DNA of 64,000 bases from positions 338,304,793 through 338,368,792 of the forward strand of contig NC_081408.1 of assembly GCF_030272615.1 (NCBI RefSeq). The letters are read 5' to 3'. The notes below the pieces were generated by a model. That model ran no database searches and was not told where the DNA came from. It worked only from the letters and a program-made list of their open reading frames with translations. A program made the translations under genes and the position numbers. Shown here in pieces: positions 11,815 through 23,229 of the stretch; the stretch's first letter is position 1, and every line of letters begins with the position of its first letter. This stretch comes from Cryptomeria japonica (taxonomy: Eukaryota > Streptophyta > Pinopsida > Cupressales > Cupressaceae).

Positions 11815-13513
11815 GGTGGAAATAGGAGGAGATATGAACCAAGTAGTTGTAAAGAATGGAAACAAAAGGAAGAGGTTTGGGGTATACTGCAGCAGGGTGG
11901 TCTCTCGAACTTCATGGAGAGACTCCATGGTCGAGATGGTATGGTTACTAGTCTTTTTTGCAAGAACTAGAAGAAGGGCATGTTAAAAATGGGCGATCAA
12001 ATGGTTGAAATCGATGATGACTTGATTGCTCAAGCTACAGGCCTCACAAGGGAAGGCTGCAACTTCTACAGAGATAGGAAGGTTAGCAGGGAAGCTATTG
12101 AAAGGTACCCAGAAATGGAGAAAGAGAAAAAATGACTGGTAAAGTTGAGCAAAACCTACTACCCGCCCAGGGCTTTTGCCAAACCCTGGAGGGAAATCCC
12201 CTTTGTTTTAATGCATTATATCACTCTAGATGGTAGGTTTATGAAAGTTTATGGTTATCACTTTGTTCTGTTAAACCACTTTAGGCACAATGATAAGGTT
12301 AATTTCCCTTATTTCCTTCTTTTCTCGATGAATGCATCCCTCAAGGCCTATAATAAGAATCCTCTGGGTGATTCTGCTATGCACCAAGGCCTAATGGTCC
12401 TAATTTATGACCATTTAAAAGCCAACCAAATAGCTCGGCTGCAGCCCTCTGTGGACTCTAAGGAAGAGATGTTTGATTCTGCCTTTTCTAAGGAGGAGGA
12501 ATCCGACAGTGACTCTTCAACTGACACAAAGGATAGTACTGATGTCTCAAAGTATGAAAGTGGGAAGAAGAGGAAATACAGTAAAACAAGACCCTCTTCC
12601 TCTAAGGACAAAAAGCAGACCCCTAATCAGCATCTCTTTGGAAGAGGAGTACTCAGATGACTCTGAAAAGGAGAACCCTAAAGGGTTGCCGAAGAAGAAA
12701 ACAAAAGACCATACCCAGACCAGGAAAAAGCACAAGAAGAAAGAGGAGACTAGTAAGGACCCGACAACCGACAAGCAAGCTAAGGCCTTGGAAGCTAATC
12801 GGAGTCTGGAAAAGGAGACCATGGAAGAGACTCTTAGGGCTGCTGATACAATTTCCGCCCTCCACATCCCTAAAGAGGAACAGGTTACCCCTGGTAAAGC
12901 TGCCCCCCCATCTGGTCCTCCTCCTGAGGGTTTGCATGGTTTCATGGAAACTATGGAGTGGCTCATTAATGGCTACAAGAAAGCTGAGGATGAAAACAAA
13001 AAACTCTGCAACAGAGTCTTGATCCTAGAAACCATTAATACTAGGGAAGGGAACACTATGGCCGACTATATTGAGGACCTGAAAAACACCATTGCCAAAG
13101 CTGAAGACATCAAAGATGCTTTGAACCCCAGGTTTGAGAAGATTGAGAAGGATTTGCTGGAAAGGAAGAGCCTTGCTGACACTAGCGATAAAACCCTTTT
13201 GGACACCGTTACCAAAATTGGTAAAATTGAGGAGTGTCTGAAGAACATTGCTAAACAGAGCCTAAGTATCCTGAAGATCTTAGCTAACAACACCCACACC
13301 CTCATTAGCAAACTGGATGAAGAAAAGGAAATCCAGAACATAGACCTGGAAGTTGAAGGAAGAGGGGAAGCTCAAGGTCCCAGAACCCGCACTAGAGGCA
13401 AGAGGAAGGAAAAGAAACTGAACAGGGATTTGGAAGACATGAAAGTTGTTGAGACCACCTACGACGAGCTGGTGATTAAGGCGGAGGATTTGCTGAAAAA
13501 AATTACTGTGTAG
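11815..13513 (+). pseudogene. Extra LINE-associated ORF: mobile-like head, acidic middle, coiled-coil tail
   Basis: A long frame immediately behind the LINE RNase H that is not part of a normal L1. It reads in one frame from about 11815 (QQGGLSNFMERLHGRDG), through a TAG at 11968-11970, to QATGLTREGCNFY (about 12031-12069), a TGA at 12133-12135, then PPRAFAKPWREIP and VYGYHFVLLNHFRHNDKVNF. This resembles the 'plant mobile-like' head region of retroelement-linked plant proteins; that likeness is from memory. An acidic Ser/Asp/Glu segment (12460-12560) and a Lys-rich segment follow. A frameshift around 12600-12630 moves to a frame that ends at TAG 13513, with Lys/Glu coiled coil (12960-13340) and a basic tail. 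About 560 codons in all. Function unknown. Confidence 0.6.
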
Positions 13514-13683
13514 TGCCTTCTCTATTTCTTTGCTGTTTTTTGTTGTTAAGTTGTTCTTTCTGTCTGCTGGTCTATTAGCCAGTCTTTTTGTATGTAGACT
13601 TTAAAGCACTATTCTTCTTAAGTGCTTTTTCTCTATCTATGTTGTAAAGGTTTCAGGTCCTGAAAACCTATTTTTTAATTAAT
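13514..13683 (+). other. LINE-like 3' untranslated tail
   Basis: T-rich segment followed by TTGTAAAGGTTTCAGGTCC and CTATTTTTTAATTAATCAG, a layout typical of plant L1 3' ends, where a short U/A-rich tail replaces a long poly(A). It follows directly on the extra frame, suggesting that frame and tail moved as one unit. Confidence 0.5.
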
Positions 13684-13789
13684 CAGAACATTACACCAGG
13701 AAAAAGTAAAAATAAAGGACGCATCTAACGGTGAAAACCTCCTCAAGGCACCGAAAGATGGGAGATTTGACACCTTACCTGAATTATAT

Positions 13790-14360
13790 CAAGAAAGGTC
13801 ATCTATCCTAATCAAACCAATAGAGGCAGTTATCATTGGCACAACTAATCTACATCCAACAATCTCTCTATCAAAACATGAAGTATAGAAATATTTGGAA
13901 CCCTTCAAAAGATGGTAAATAAATTTTTCCTGGTCATATACAAAAACTCCAGGGTTCCATCCATATCTTACAATACATCACCTAAATATCAGTCCAGGAG
14001 AAAGTATCAATAATGTTACACAACATGGATCAGGAGCAGGTATTCTATTCATCACACCACAAGGTCATACAATTCTAAAAGCATACAAATTAAAATTTCC
14101 ATGCACCAACAACACAACAGAGTATGAAGCTTTGGTAACAGGTATCGAAATGGCTATAGAATGGAACATTACACAACTTCATGTCTTTGGAGACTCTCAT
14201 CTCATCATCAATCAAATTAATGACCATTATCAAACAAAGGACGAAAAATTAATGCCTTATAAAAAGATGATTGATGATATCAAGAAATAATTTGTAGAAA
14301 TAACTTTTCAACAGATTCCAAGAAATGACAACAAAGCAACAGATGCCATGGCTACACTTG
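13790..14360 (+). pseudogene. T1 pre-RT linker joined directly to Tat second RNase H
   Basis: One continuous frame. 13795-14000 reads as the Tat linker before RT (SSILIKPIEAVIIGT, then NFSWSYTKTPG and the HHL.ISPGE motif) with two TAG/TAA stops. At about 14005 it passes without frame change into the second, archaeal-type RNase H: GSGAGILFITPQGH, NNTTEYEALVTGIEMA with the catalytic Glu, and VFGDSHLIINQIN with an Asp (14187-14225), ending near ATDAMATLAS. The RT and first RNase H, normally 1.3-1.5 kb here, are absent, and the first Asp of the remaining RNase H (DGA strand) is lost at the joint. A deletion is the simplest reading. Confidence 0.75.
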
Positions 14361-14389
14361 CTTCTCTCCTTCAGACATAGGAAAATCAA

Positions 14390-15700
14390 CAACGTTATGA
14401 ATTCTTGGTGGAAGAGTTGTTTTACCCTGCTCATAATTGTCCTTATTCCCAAACTATATGTCACCTTGTGGGGCATGATTCCTCCCGACTTATCGAAAAA
14501 TCAAAAGAGAAACTTTATTCGCCAATCCTCCCATTTTACTCTTGTCGCGGATACCCTGTTTAAATGAGGTCTAGACAGTACTCTTTAAAGATTTCTCAAA
14601 CAAGAAGAATCTGATAAGGCCTTACATGAAGTCCATAATGACATTTGTGGCACTCATTCAAGTGGTCTTACCCTTTTGAAAAAAATCATACGCTTGGGCT
14701 ATTATTGGCCGACTATGGAATGAGATTCTTTTCAGATAGCTAGAACAAGCAAACAATGTCAGATCCACGGGAATTTTATTCATGCACCAACACAAGAACT
14801 TCATGCTTTGGAAACATCTTGGCCTTTTTGCCAATGGGTTCTTGATATAGTAGGAAAGATAAATCCTTCTTCATCTAATGGTCACAAATTCATCCTTGTA
14901 GCTACAGAATATATTTCACAAAATGGATTGAGGCAGTACCTCTTACAAATATCACAGGAAAACAAATTGATGCATTTATCTTGAATTACATCATCTATTG
15001 ATATGGAATACCCATGACCATTATCACTGATAAAGGGAAAACATTCAAGAATCAGGATATACAAGAACTATGTGAGAAATTCAAGATCCAACACGGATTC
15101 TCCACACCCTACTATCCATAGGGAAATGGGCAAGTAGAAGCATCAAACAAAACTATTTTGAAAATCCTCAAAAAGATAGTGAATGATGCTGGAAGAGATT
15201 GGCATATTCAATTAAACCCTACTCTATGGGCCTATTGTACAAGTATCTGCACGCCAACGGGTGCCACAAATTTCTCTCTTGTTTATGGATCAGAAGCAAT
15301 ACTGCCAATAGAAGTAGAGATACCTTCTCTACAAATATCATTAAAAGGTCTTATCCCAGATGAAGAACAACGAGTATCTAGACTACAAGAGTTAGAATTG
15401 ATCCATGAACGAAGACAAAATGCCTTTGATCATTTAAAGATATATCAGCAAAGAATGTGTTAGAGTTATAATCATAGGGTCAAACCATGAGTATTTCAAG
15501 TTGGGGAACTAGTACTAAAGGAAAATCCATGCAACCAGGCAGAACGAGAAAAGAAAGGAAAGTTTGAACCAAACTGGTTAGGTCTGTTTGTGGTCACATC
15601 AATATTTGGATCAAGAGCATATCAACTATCAACATAGGATGGAGATCAGCTCAGTGAACCCATCAATAGCATGCATCTGAAGAAATTTTATGTTTGAAAA
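14390..15700 (+). pseudogene. T1 integrase
   Basis: Integrase that inserts element cDNA. The HHCC zinc region reads [14 protein letters not shown]...GYYWPTM...KQCQ (14627-14763). The catalytic triad is complete: Asp at 14844-14846 (VLDIVGK), Asp at 15029-15031 (IITDKGKTF) and Glu at 15137-15139 (GQVEASNKT), giving D,D-35-E spacing. A C-terminal part (FSLVYGSEAILPIEVEIPS; GKFEPNWLGLFVV; MHLKKFYV) reaches about 15698. No chromodomain follows, consistent with Tat. Stops at 14566, 14723, 15000, 15120, 15463 and later, and frame changes between the zinc region and core, make it inactive. Confidence 0.85.
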
Positions 15701-15822
15701 AGTAGAAAAAAAAAAAAAAAAAAAGTGAAAAAGCAAAAAAAATTTTAAAAAGTGAAAAAGCAGAAAAAATCAAAAAAAGTGAAAAAGCAGAAAATCCAAA
15801 AAAAAAAAAAAAATCAAATATG
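15698..15822 (+). repeat. A-rich tandem repeat behind T1 integrase
   Basis: Poly(A) runs alternate with a repeated AGTGAAAAAGCAGAAAA-type unit (three to four copies). A similar A-rich tract follows the integrase of T2 on the minus strand (21690-21830), so it is probably a lineage feature. Confidence 0.75.
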
Positions 15823-17442
15823 AGAAAATGTGCAATAAAAACAAATGGTGAAAACCTAGCAATCTATCCGCTAGCTCTTCCATCTATTAGTTCATGCATC
15901 TTTTCGCTTGCATTCATTTTCCATCAGTGTTGCTTGTATCCATCATGAAGCCTTTGTACATACGCAGGCATCCCAGCTAATCTCTCGTCGTGGTTTGGAT
16001 CATTGAGTATATCATAATGACTTTGTTTCTAAGCTTGGGGTAAAATCCTACACCTAGTTGGGGGCAAAATTCTTGATCATTTTGAGCTTAATCAAACAGG
16101 TAGAACAACAATTAAACAACCCTTATCAAGTGAAAACTGTGACACATCCAACGTCGAACATGACATCAAATTATCAACCATAAAACTATCACAAAGTCAG
16201 TATAAGCACATTCACACACCTTTTCAATGGATGATATCTTTTGGATAATGATTTTAACATGATTGTTCAACTTTTCTATATTGATTTTCGCTATCATGAT
16301 TTATGAGTGACTCCAGGATGTCTTTGACTAGAGGAAAAAGGAAGGAACATGATATGTTTCTTGTCTGCTGTCTGTAAATTAATCATCAATATGTGCAAAT
16401 TTGTCTCGGGACATGATCATTGGAGTATGATCGAAGACATTTCTAATTTGTGTAATGAAATGGTTAATACTGTCTATTTTACACAAGCAACACTCAGGTC
16501 ATCTCGGTTTAATTATACCTCGATGCTTGTGCTAACTTGCCATATCAAAAGCCAAGAAAGCAGTGCTCAGGTCATCATGGTTTAATTATACCATCGATGT
16601 TTTCACTCACTTCCCACATTTCAAAAAGCTCAATGATGACAAAAATGCAATAACCCAATGACTGGTCTGATCGTAGCTTTGCATTTCATTTGCATTGGCA
16701 TTTGCATTTAAGCTTGCATTTCATTCTTGCATGGGATCCCGCATGATCATTTAATCCAAGGTTAAATCTATCGCAGGAATCATCAAGGTATCATCACAAG
16801 TGTATACGCAATCAGACTGATGACTCATATCTCTCCAGATATTGTCGACCCAGCAAAAATCTTATGCTACCCTCTCAACAAAACGAACATCAACATATCT
16901 GAATCTTCTTGCAACTTGATATCAACAAACTGTCAGTTCTATATCTAATCAGCCTTATCAATTCAATCAATAAATCAAATTTAATCGATTCTATCATGTC
17001 TTATACAAGATGTATCTTTCCTGAAACCAAACGTTCTTATCATGTCTTATATAGGATATATGTTTCCTAAAACCAGACGCTTTGATCATCTTTGTCTTAT
17101 ACAAGAGGTGTCATTCCTAAAACCAGACTGAATCTTGATCTTATCAATCTAATCAATCAAGCTTTATCAATAATCAAAAACCACATCACCATGATTGTAG
17201 AACTCGCATTTTCATCAACCACAGTTGTAGAAATCAAATCATTTCTAATCGGGATATCAATTTCACAAAAAATTGCAAAACTCCAAAGGTCAATTATCTC
17301 AATTGATCTCCCAAGAGGGCATCATCATACCGCAATTTATCAATCAATAGTTGGGACATCCTTTCGAACCAATATTATCATCAAAATGAGATTATTCTTT
17401 GAATCAACGTGTCATCACACCTCGCTTCAAAGAGGGGCAAAA
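15823..17442 (+). other. T1 3' non-coding region with small tandem repeats and polypurine tract
   Basis: About 1.6 kb without credible coding frames. Two copies of a roughly 70-bp unit containing CAGGTCATC.YGGTTTAATTATACC lie at 16491-16625. Three copies of a unit built around CTTATA.A...TTCCT.AAACCA lie at 16996-17130. The region ends with the purine-rich AAAGAGGGGCAAAA (17429-17442) against the 3' LTR, the likely plus-strand primer. Long 3' non-coding regions are known in Tat elements. Confidence 0.7.
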
Positions 17443-18541
17443 TGTATACACCTAAAAATGGTCTGAAGATAATTAATTGAATAAGAAATTATTTAATTAA
17501 TCCCCCTCCCCAATTTAATTGAATTCAATAGCAATTTGATTACATTCTTCCACTCATCTACTTATTAATAAATCTAAGGATTTATTTAATAGGTTCATTT
17601 CAATAGTCCCCTTTGATTAATTAATTTAAATTAATTAATCCTCCCCCCCCTCTTAAATTCAATTCTTCTAATCTCCTAATTAATTAAAACAAATCAATTT
17701 ATGAGTTGTTGAAAGTTAATTAGTCTTTTCCTATTATTTGAATTTTTAAATTCAAATTACCCACATGCCTCCTAACTTCTAACCACCTAACCTAACCACT
17801 TCTAAACCTGACCCATTCCATCTAACGCTGGGTTTAATTAAACCTATCTTAGCTTGCACATCCTAACCTCCTTATCCTAACCTCCTATGGTGTAGATACT
17901 CTTCCCTTGAGACACATGGTATTCTTGGGCCACATGTCCCCTTTCCTTAGACATTTTCCCTCTCATGAGCAAAGCTTCTTGACACTTGTCACCATAGAGA
18001 TGGAAAATGTTCCCTTTCCACCAACCTCTTTCCCAACCTCCTCCAATTTCACCATTGATATCTTCAGACTCAATCTTGACCGTTGATTCCTGCCACCTCA
18101 CCCCAGGCCTTGGAAATCCTATAAATATCCCCTATTTTGGAGAAATAATCATCCCATCTCATTTGCATCTTATGCATTGTTACTATAAGCATAATATCTC
18201 ATAGCATATCATTTGAGCATTGTTATTATAGGCAATTACATCTTAGATCTAGCTTAATTTGATCATTTTCTAGCATAATTGTTGAATCATGTAGCTTAAT
18301 CATTCTCTTTTCTAGCTTAATTGTATCATTATCATTTCAAATCCTCCATCTAGATGTAGTCAAGTCACCGAAATTTGCTTATCCAGCTGAGAGAAAATCC
18401 ACACTCGCATCTCTTAGGAGGTGATAGATCGCTTTGCTATGGTTTTATCTTTCTTTGTTTTAAATTTGTTAACCATTCTTGTAATGATCTATTGAGTGTT
18501 TTGTGTTGCAGCTTTAGGTATCACACTTCACAGGCACGACA
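17443..18541 (+). repeat. T1 3' LTR
   Basis: Direct copy of 3012-4098, same TG...CA ends, TATA box at 18120-18127. It differs by scattered substitutions plus a 14-bp duplication of CTCCTTATCCTAAC type around 17866-17884. Confidence 0.95.
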
Positions 18542-18546
18542 CCTAG

Positions 18547-19209
18547 AAATCTCTCTAGCTCTCTCTTGGTTATTTTAGCAATCTCTAGTGTTCTCTTGGC
18601 TCTCAAGATTTATCTTACTCTCTCATTTACTACAACAACCTCTAGATTGCTATAGTAGTTTTTCTATCTCTCTTGGCTTTCTCAAGTCTTGCTAATAATA
18701 TATATCTTTTTATCTTGTCTTTGAGAATATCAGGGGTTTATCACATCCCTCATCTATAAATCATTTATCTTTTTTATTTACATTTTTATCTATATATCTA
18801 TCTCGCTTATGTGAAGGTGGAAACACCAAAATAGGGATTTGACTAAGGCAAGTCCCAAAACAACCCCAAATATTTTTCTCTTCTAATTGTGTGCAGGTTT
18901 CTTCGAAGCATTCGATCACATGGAGGTTTGCTTTTACTTACTATTATGTTTCTTGTATATATTGGAATTGGAAACTAAAAATATTGTAAAACTTAAAGGA
19001 TTCAACCACACAAAACCCAGTTCTACAATGAATCGAACATACACCAATGAAGAACCGAAAACCATGCAAACAATAAATATAGAAATGTTAATACCTTCAC
19101 ATGCTCATAGGGTTTAATCTTCATTGTTTCATATCTCCATTGATCTTGCTTGATTAATTGTTGTTGCTCTCAAATTTTGTGTAAACAAGAGCTTAATAGA
19201 GAAAGGATT
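18547..19209. other. Unassigned sequence behind T1
   Basis: CT-rich tract with CTCTCTTGG repeats (18552-18690), then AT-rich sequence. No supported gene; the short frame at 18887-19117 has no recognisable motif. Confidence 0.4.
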
Positions 19210-19527
19210 ATGGCTAGAGGAGGAGATGGATGGGGTTTGGAGGAGTTAGCTGATTTTGGCGTCTTAAGATCCTAGATTGGGATTTTGGAGGACTAGGTGT
19301 AGCTACAAGTTGGTTAGATTGCATCCTTACGAGAGTAGGTGCAGACAGTTACATCCAAAAGAGATGTGGCTATAGAGAAGTATGACAAAGAGGAGGTGGC
19401 TATAGAGAGTGACAAAGCAACATGCGAGAGAGATGTGGCCTTAGGGATGGACTATGTGTTCAAAGCAACACAAGAAATAACTTACTATCAAAACTTATAT
19501 GAGTCTACATACAAGTTGAAAAAGTAA
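19210..19527 (+). pseudogene. Coiled-coil relic with clustered TAG stops
   Basis: One frame opens at ATG 19210 (MARGGDGWGLEELADFGVL) and runs to TAA at 19525-19527, interrupted by TAG at 19273, 19294, 19300, 19315 and 19336. Between the stops it reads as a heptad-rich coiled coil (IASLRE, TSKRDVAIEKYDKEE, TCERDVAL). There is no frameshift. The Gln-like placement of every TAG in a polar coiled coil suggests CAG to TAG decay. Repeated RDVAIEK/RDVAL units are like coiled-coil segments of plant retroelement gag proteins; the function is not known. About 105 codons; no partner domain was found beside it. Confidence 0.5.
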
Positions 19528-19529
19528 AT

Positions 19530-21640
19530 AATTGTTAAGGCACATGCACATGTTTCCCTTTGACATAATTTTAAAAAATATCACATTTTTATTTCTTTTG
19601 CCTAAATACCTATTATCATTTGAGTGTTAGAAAAAAAATGCACATTTTAAAACTAGAAATAAAATTTTACATTTCACATTTTAACACCATGTTAATATTC
19701 TATATATAAGTGCTTCAAATCTTTACCCTAGCTATAGAAAATTCTCCCCTTTAGGAGGTTTTTTAATTGCTATTAGCTTAAACTGTTGATGCCCCTGATG
19801 TCATCAGAACATATTATCTATTTGCACTTATAGTGATAAAGAGAGCCAACAATTTTGGGTTGATATTAAGGGATATGAGATGAGGTCAATGACAAATATC
19901 TAATAGTACAATAGTTTTGGGGCCATTGATAGTAGGGACCGCTACACGTTCAGGAGGGGTCAAAACTTTAGGAGATCAACATTCACGTAGACCATCAAGG
20001 TCAGAGGGCGAGATTTGCTCATACCTCCTTTTATATTTATTTTTGTATCAATTTTCAGATTTGTATGATGATGTAGACGCCTACAAGTGATTTGGTAGCC
20101 ATTTTTTGAGATTTTGATATTATTGTATCATGACTCTTATTATGTTTTCATATATATGAGATGAGACCTATTCTCAATGGCTATTCTATGCATGTTTATA
20201 TGTGACAATGTATGATGATTATGATGTTTACTTATGATGTTCTTATCCACATGATGATTCTATATGTATGTGATGTTTATGATGCTCTATCATGATGATG
20301 TAGTTATGTGATTATGCATATGTACTTGTCATGATGAGATGATTTCTATGATGCAGTTATACATGATGGTCTATATGATGTATGCTTACTTATGACTCTA
20401 CATGGTGATACTTATGCAATGCAATGATAAAATTCTTATGATGCACTTATTTATTTTTATATGGCATGATCTTTGCATTCCCCTAGTATAATTATGATGT
20501 ATGTCCTATACAATTATGTGATGATGATATTATGCAATGCATTTATGATGATTTAGTACTAAGCTAGAATGTATGCAAGATGCATGTGCATGATTACTAA
20601 CTATGTGGTGATGTAGGATGTGATGCATGACTTTATTTTTGGTGTGCCATTATACTAAGTCAGATGATGCATGGTTACATAGGATAAGGGACATGAAAAA
20701 AATAAAATGATGGAAGGTAGAAGATATGAAGGTGGAATGAGCTTCTTGTGTATTTATCATCATCGAGCTTATTATGGAAAATGTTTGTGACCATCTAGAT
20801 ATAGGTTTGACCTAGATAGGTAGTGCATCATTTACATGGAGATTAGATAGTTGTAAACAAGGAATTCCCTTGTTCTCACTAGACCCATAATGTGACTAAC
20901 AAACAATCCATAAGTAGTAAATAGGTTATCATGCCCCACCTCGACCAATCTTAGTCTGTAGACATCCTCGAGAAGCATAAGAAACATGAAACCACAAAAG
21001 ATCAAATCAAAAGAAAACTAAAGACTTGACACCAACAAATACTGATATCTTCGAGTAAAAAATGTTTCTTCCCACATATGTTAACATGTTTAATCTAGTC
21101 ACAATGTTGTCATCTTGATAAATGACAAATAATGCTAAAGAACTTGTTAGAGTCAAAGTCTATCGAAAGATTGATTTTGTGAAATCCCAATACTTCTTGT
21201 ATCTCATCTAAAACTGACTTACTCCATGAAACCGATACTTTATTGTAGAGAAGAGAAAAAAAATTATTGTGGATTGGCGTTACAAGTGATATCTTATTAC
21301 GGATTTTGCATGGAAAGAAGGAATGAAAAGATGATTCTTCTCACAACATGTGATGGCAAGGATCCACTTACATCACTAGGTTTAGGATATTCCCCCAGTT
21401 ATAGATAGGACCTAATTTATTATGAATGAAGCAAAGGATGAAAATGATTTACTATAAATGGTGAATTGATCCTAGGTAGATGACTAACAAGACATGGTGG
21501 GGATGGACACATTTGTTATGGATTTATAGGATGCGTGTGTGTGCAAAATTTAAAGGGGTGATACTAAGTCCTAAAGGAGGGAGGAGCAAGAAGTCCCTAC
21601 TCATGGCACTCGTAACCTAGCTTTCACCATGGTACTTGCC
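19530..21640. other. Non-coding AT-rich region with ATG-rich simple sequence
   Basis: No supported gene in about 2.1 kb. From about 20050 to 20650 the plus strand is dense in imperfect ATGATG/TATGATG units, a degenerate simple-sequence tract. The rest may be the 3' non-coding part of T2 (minus strand), but no LTR pair was found. Confidence 0.5.
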
Positions 21641-21849
21641 CAGGTTGCTATCAAAATAGTTTCCACCATTGGAACGAATTTATTTCTCTTTACTTCTTTC
21701 AATTTTTTCTTTTTTTTTTTGTGTCACAAGGAGCTTGTTTGCAAGATTTTCACCAAAGTGATGTTTTTTAATTTTTATGATTTTTTGTATTTTATTTTTA
21801 TTTTTTTTTGTATTTTTTGATGGGATTCTCTGAATATCTATGTTTATAA

Positions 21850-23000
21850 CCTGCAAAGGTGCATATTCTTGATAGGATCATTTAATGATTGTCCTTCATG
21901 TGTGGATAACCGATATGCACCTAAGCCATAAATTTTTGTGATGACGTAAGGTCCAAGCCAATTTGGTTCAAACTTGCCCCTTTTCTCTCTATCCTACTAA
22001 TTTTGGGGTTTTCTCTAAGGACCAAGTCACCTACCTCAAATGTGTGAGGTTTCACCTTATGATTGTAATTATAGCTCATGCATTGTTGATATGCTTTAAG
22101 GTGATTGAATGAATTCTATCAACATTCATCTAGCAATTCCTTGTCCTGCAAGCGAGAGACCATGCATTCTTCATTACTAATAAGATCATGTAAGGAGACC
22201 CGTAAAGATGGTAACTCAACCTGAATGGGAAATATATATTTGGCACCAAGGACAAGTGAGTAAGGGGTAGCTCCATTAGGGGTGTAGACACTTGTGCAAT
22301 AGGCCCATAATGTGGGCTTGAGTTGGATGTGTCAATTGTGGTGAGCATCATCAACTATCTTTTTAAGGATTCTAAGAATAGTTTTGTTAGACGCCTCCAC
22401 ATGACCCTTGCCTTAGGAGTATTATGGGGTGGAAAATCAATGTTGGATATGAAATTGGTCACAAAGCTCATGAACATCTTGATTTTTGAAAGGACATCCA
22501 TTATCTATGATGATGGAAAGGGAAACACCATATCTGCAAATGATGTAATTAAGGATGAAAGTTGCAATCTTCTTACTAGTGATTTGGGTGCGGGGGTGGC
22601 CTCAATCCACTTTGTGAAATACTTAGTGTGTATGATGATGAATTTATAGATGTTGGATGATGGAGGGTGAATATTTCCCATGAGATTGAGTCCCCATTGA
22701 TAAAAGGGCCATGGTGTGGCAATTGGTTGAAGCTTTTGTGTCGGTGCGTGTATTAGGTCTCCATGAATTTGAAACTACTTGCATTTTCTGACAAAATTAT
22801 ATGCATCCTTCTCCATCATGGGCCAGTAGTAACCAGACCTCATAAGCTTATTGGCTAAGGTTGGGCCACTATATTGAGCCCCACATATACCTTTGTGGAC
22901 TTCACATAATTTGATTTGATCTTCCTCACTCTCTAAACATTTGAGAAGAGTACCATCAAGACCTCACTGGCAAAGTGTGCCAGCAATACTGACATAGCGC
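21850..23000 (-). pseudogene. T2 integrase
   Basis: On the minus strand, HHCC zinc region with LCEVHKGICGAQYSGPT...GYYWPMMEKDAYNFVRKCK (about 22930-22770), then HAPTQKLQPIATPWPF (22750-22700) and a core with NLMGNIHP in place of the usual D-containing strand. Further down, NYNHKVKPHTFEVGDLVLRE and KFEPNWLGPYVI (about 22075-21955), ending MHL near 21860. Family and lineage are clear from the strong match to the T1 integrase ends; stops and frame changes abolish function. The first core Asp appears replaced by Asn (NLMGN against T1 LDIVG). Confidence 0.8.
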
Positions 23001-23229
23001 GTGGTTTGTCACATGAAGGTATGATGTTCATTGTTGGAAAGGTTGGGTGGAAGGATGTTATCATGGGGGTAGGAGAAAATATCACCATACCAAAGGGAAT
23101 TGGGAACAATAATACATATTAATTTACATGGAATGATCTTATATGTAGGGACCAAAAGATTATCTACTAAGAACTCGCATTGGGTTGTATTTTGTGGCAT
23201 GTCATTCAAGGAGGAATGGTAGCCATGGC

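Larger units (their letters stand above)
7550..13683 (+). mobile_element. L1-type LINE (5'-truncated) inserted in T1
   Basis: Non-LTR retrotransposon with endonuclease, RT, zinc-finger, RNase H, then an extra long reading frame and a LINE-like 3' tail. The 5' part (ORF1 and the N-terminal half of the endonuclease) is missing, as expected from incomplete reverse transcription. Both ends are approximate. Left, T1 spacer ends and endonuclease begins between about 7530 and 7600. Right, the tail ends near 13683. No exact TSD was found; A-rich flanks resemble each other (7526-7541 and 13697-13717). Stops and at least three frameshifts show it is dead. An alternative is two LINE fragments side by side (break about 11660-11800). 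Confidence 0.8.
3012..18541 (+). mobile_element. T1: Tat-lineage Ty3/gypsy LTR retrotransposon, RT-deleted, with nested LINE
   Basis: Two direct LTRs (3012-4098 and 17443-18541) both start TGTATACACC and end GACA. They are flanked by an identical 5-bp target-site duplication CCTAG at 3007-3011 and 18542-18546, so the ends are certain. A primer binding site follows the 5' LTR and a purine tract precedes the 3' LTR. Internal order is leader, aspartic protease, LINE insertion, pre-RT linker, Tat-type second RNase H, integrase, A-rich tract, long 3' non-coding region. Gag capsid, RT and the first RNase H are absent, so the copy is non-autonomous. The second RNase H is characteristic of the Tat lineage. 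LTR divergence by hand alignment is roughly 6%, including a 14-bp tandem duplication near 17870 in the 3' LTR. Confidence 0.9.

Noticed and set aside
12547-12966. Minus-strand open frames opposite the LINE-linked ORF
   Set aside because: They are antisense shadows of the Lys/Glu/Ser-rich plus frame; composition mirrors it and no motif is visible.
15698-15822. Poly(A) tail of a processed pseudogene or SINE
   Set aside because: The tract directly follows the integrase end inside T1 and has a repeated non-A unit; a similar tract occurs in T2.
19210-19527. Alternative genetic code (TAG read as Gln)
   Set aside because: TAA and TGA stops, frameshifts and lost catalytic residues elsewhere show ordinary pseudogene decay in a plant genome.
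21226-21820. Short frames 21226-21408 and 21629-21820 as genes
   Set aside because: The second is a T-rich translation (Phe runs) antisense to the A-rich T2 tract; the first has no motif.
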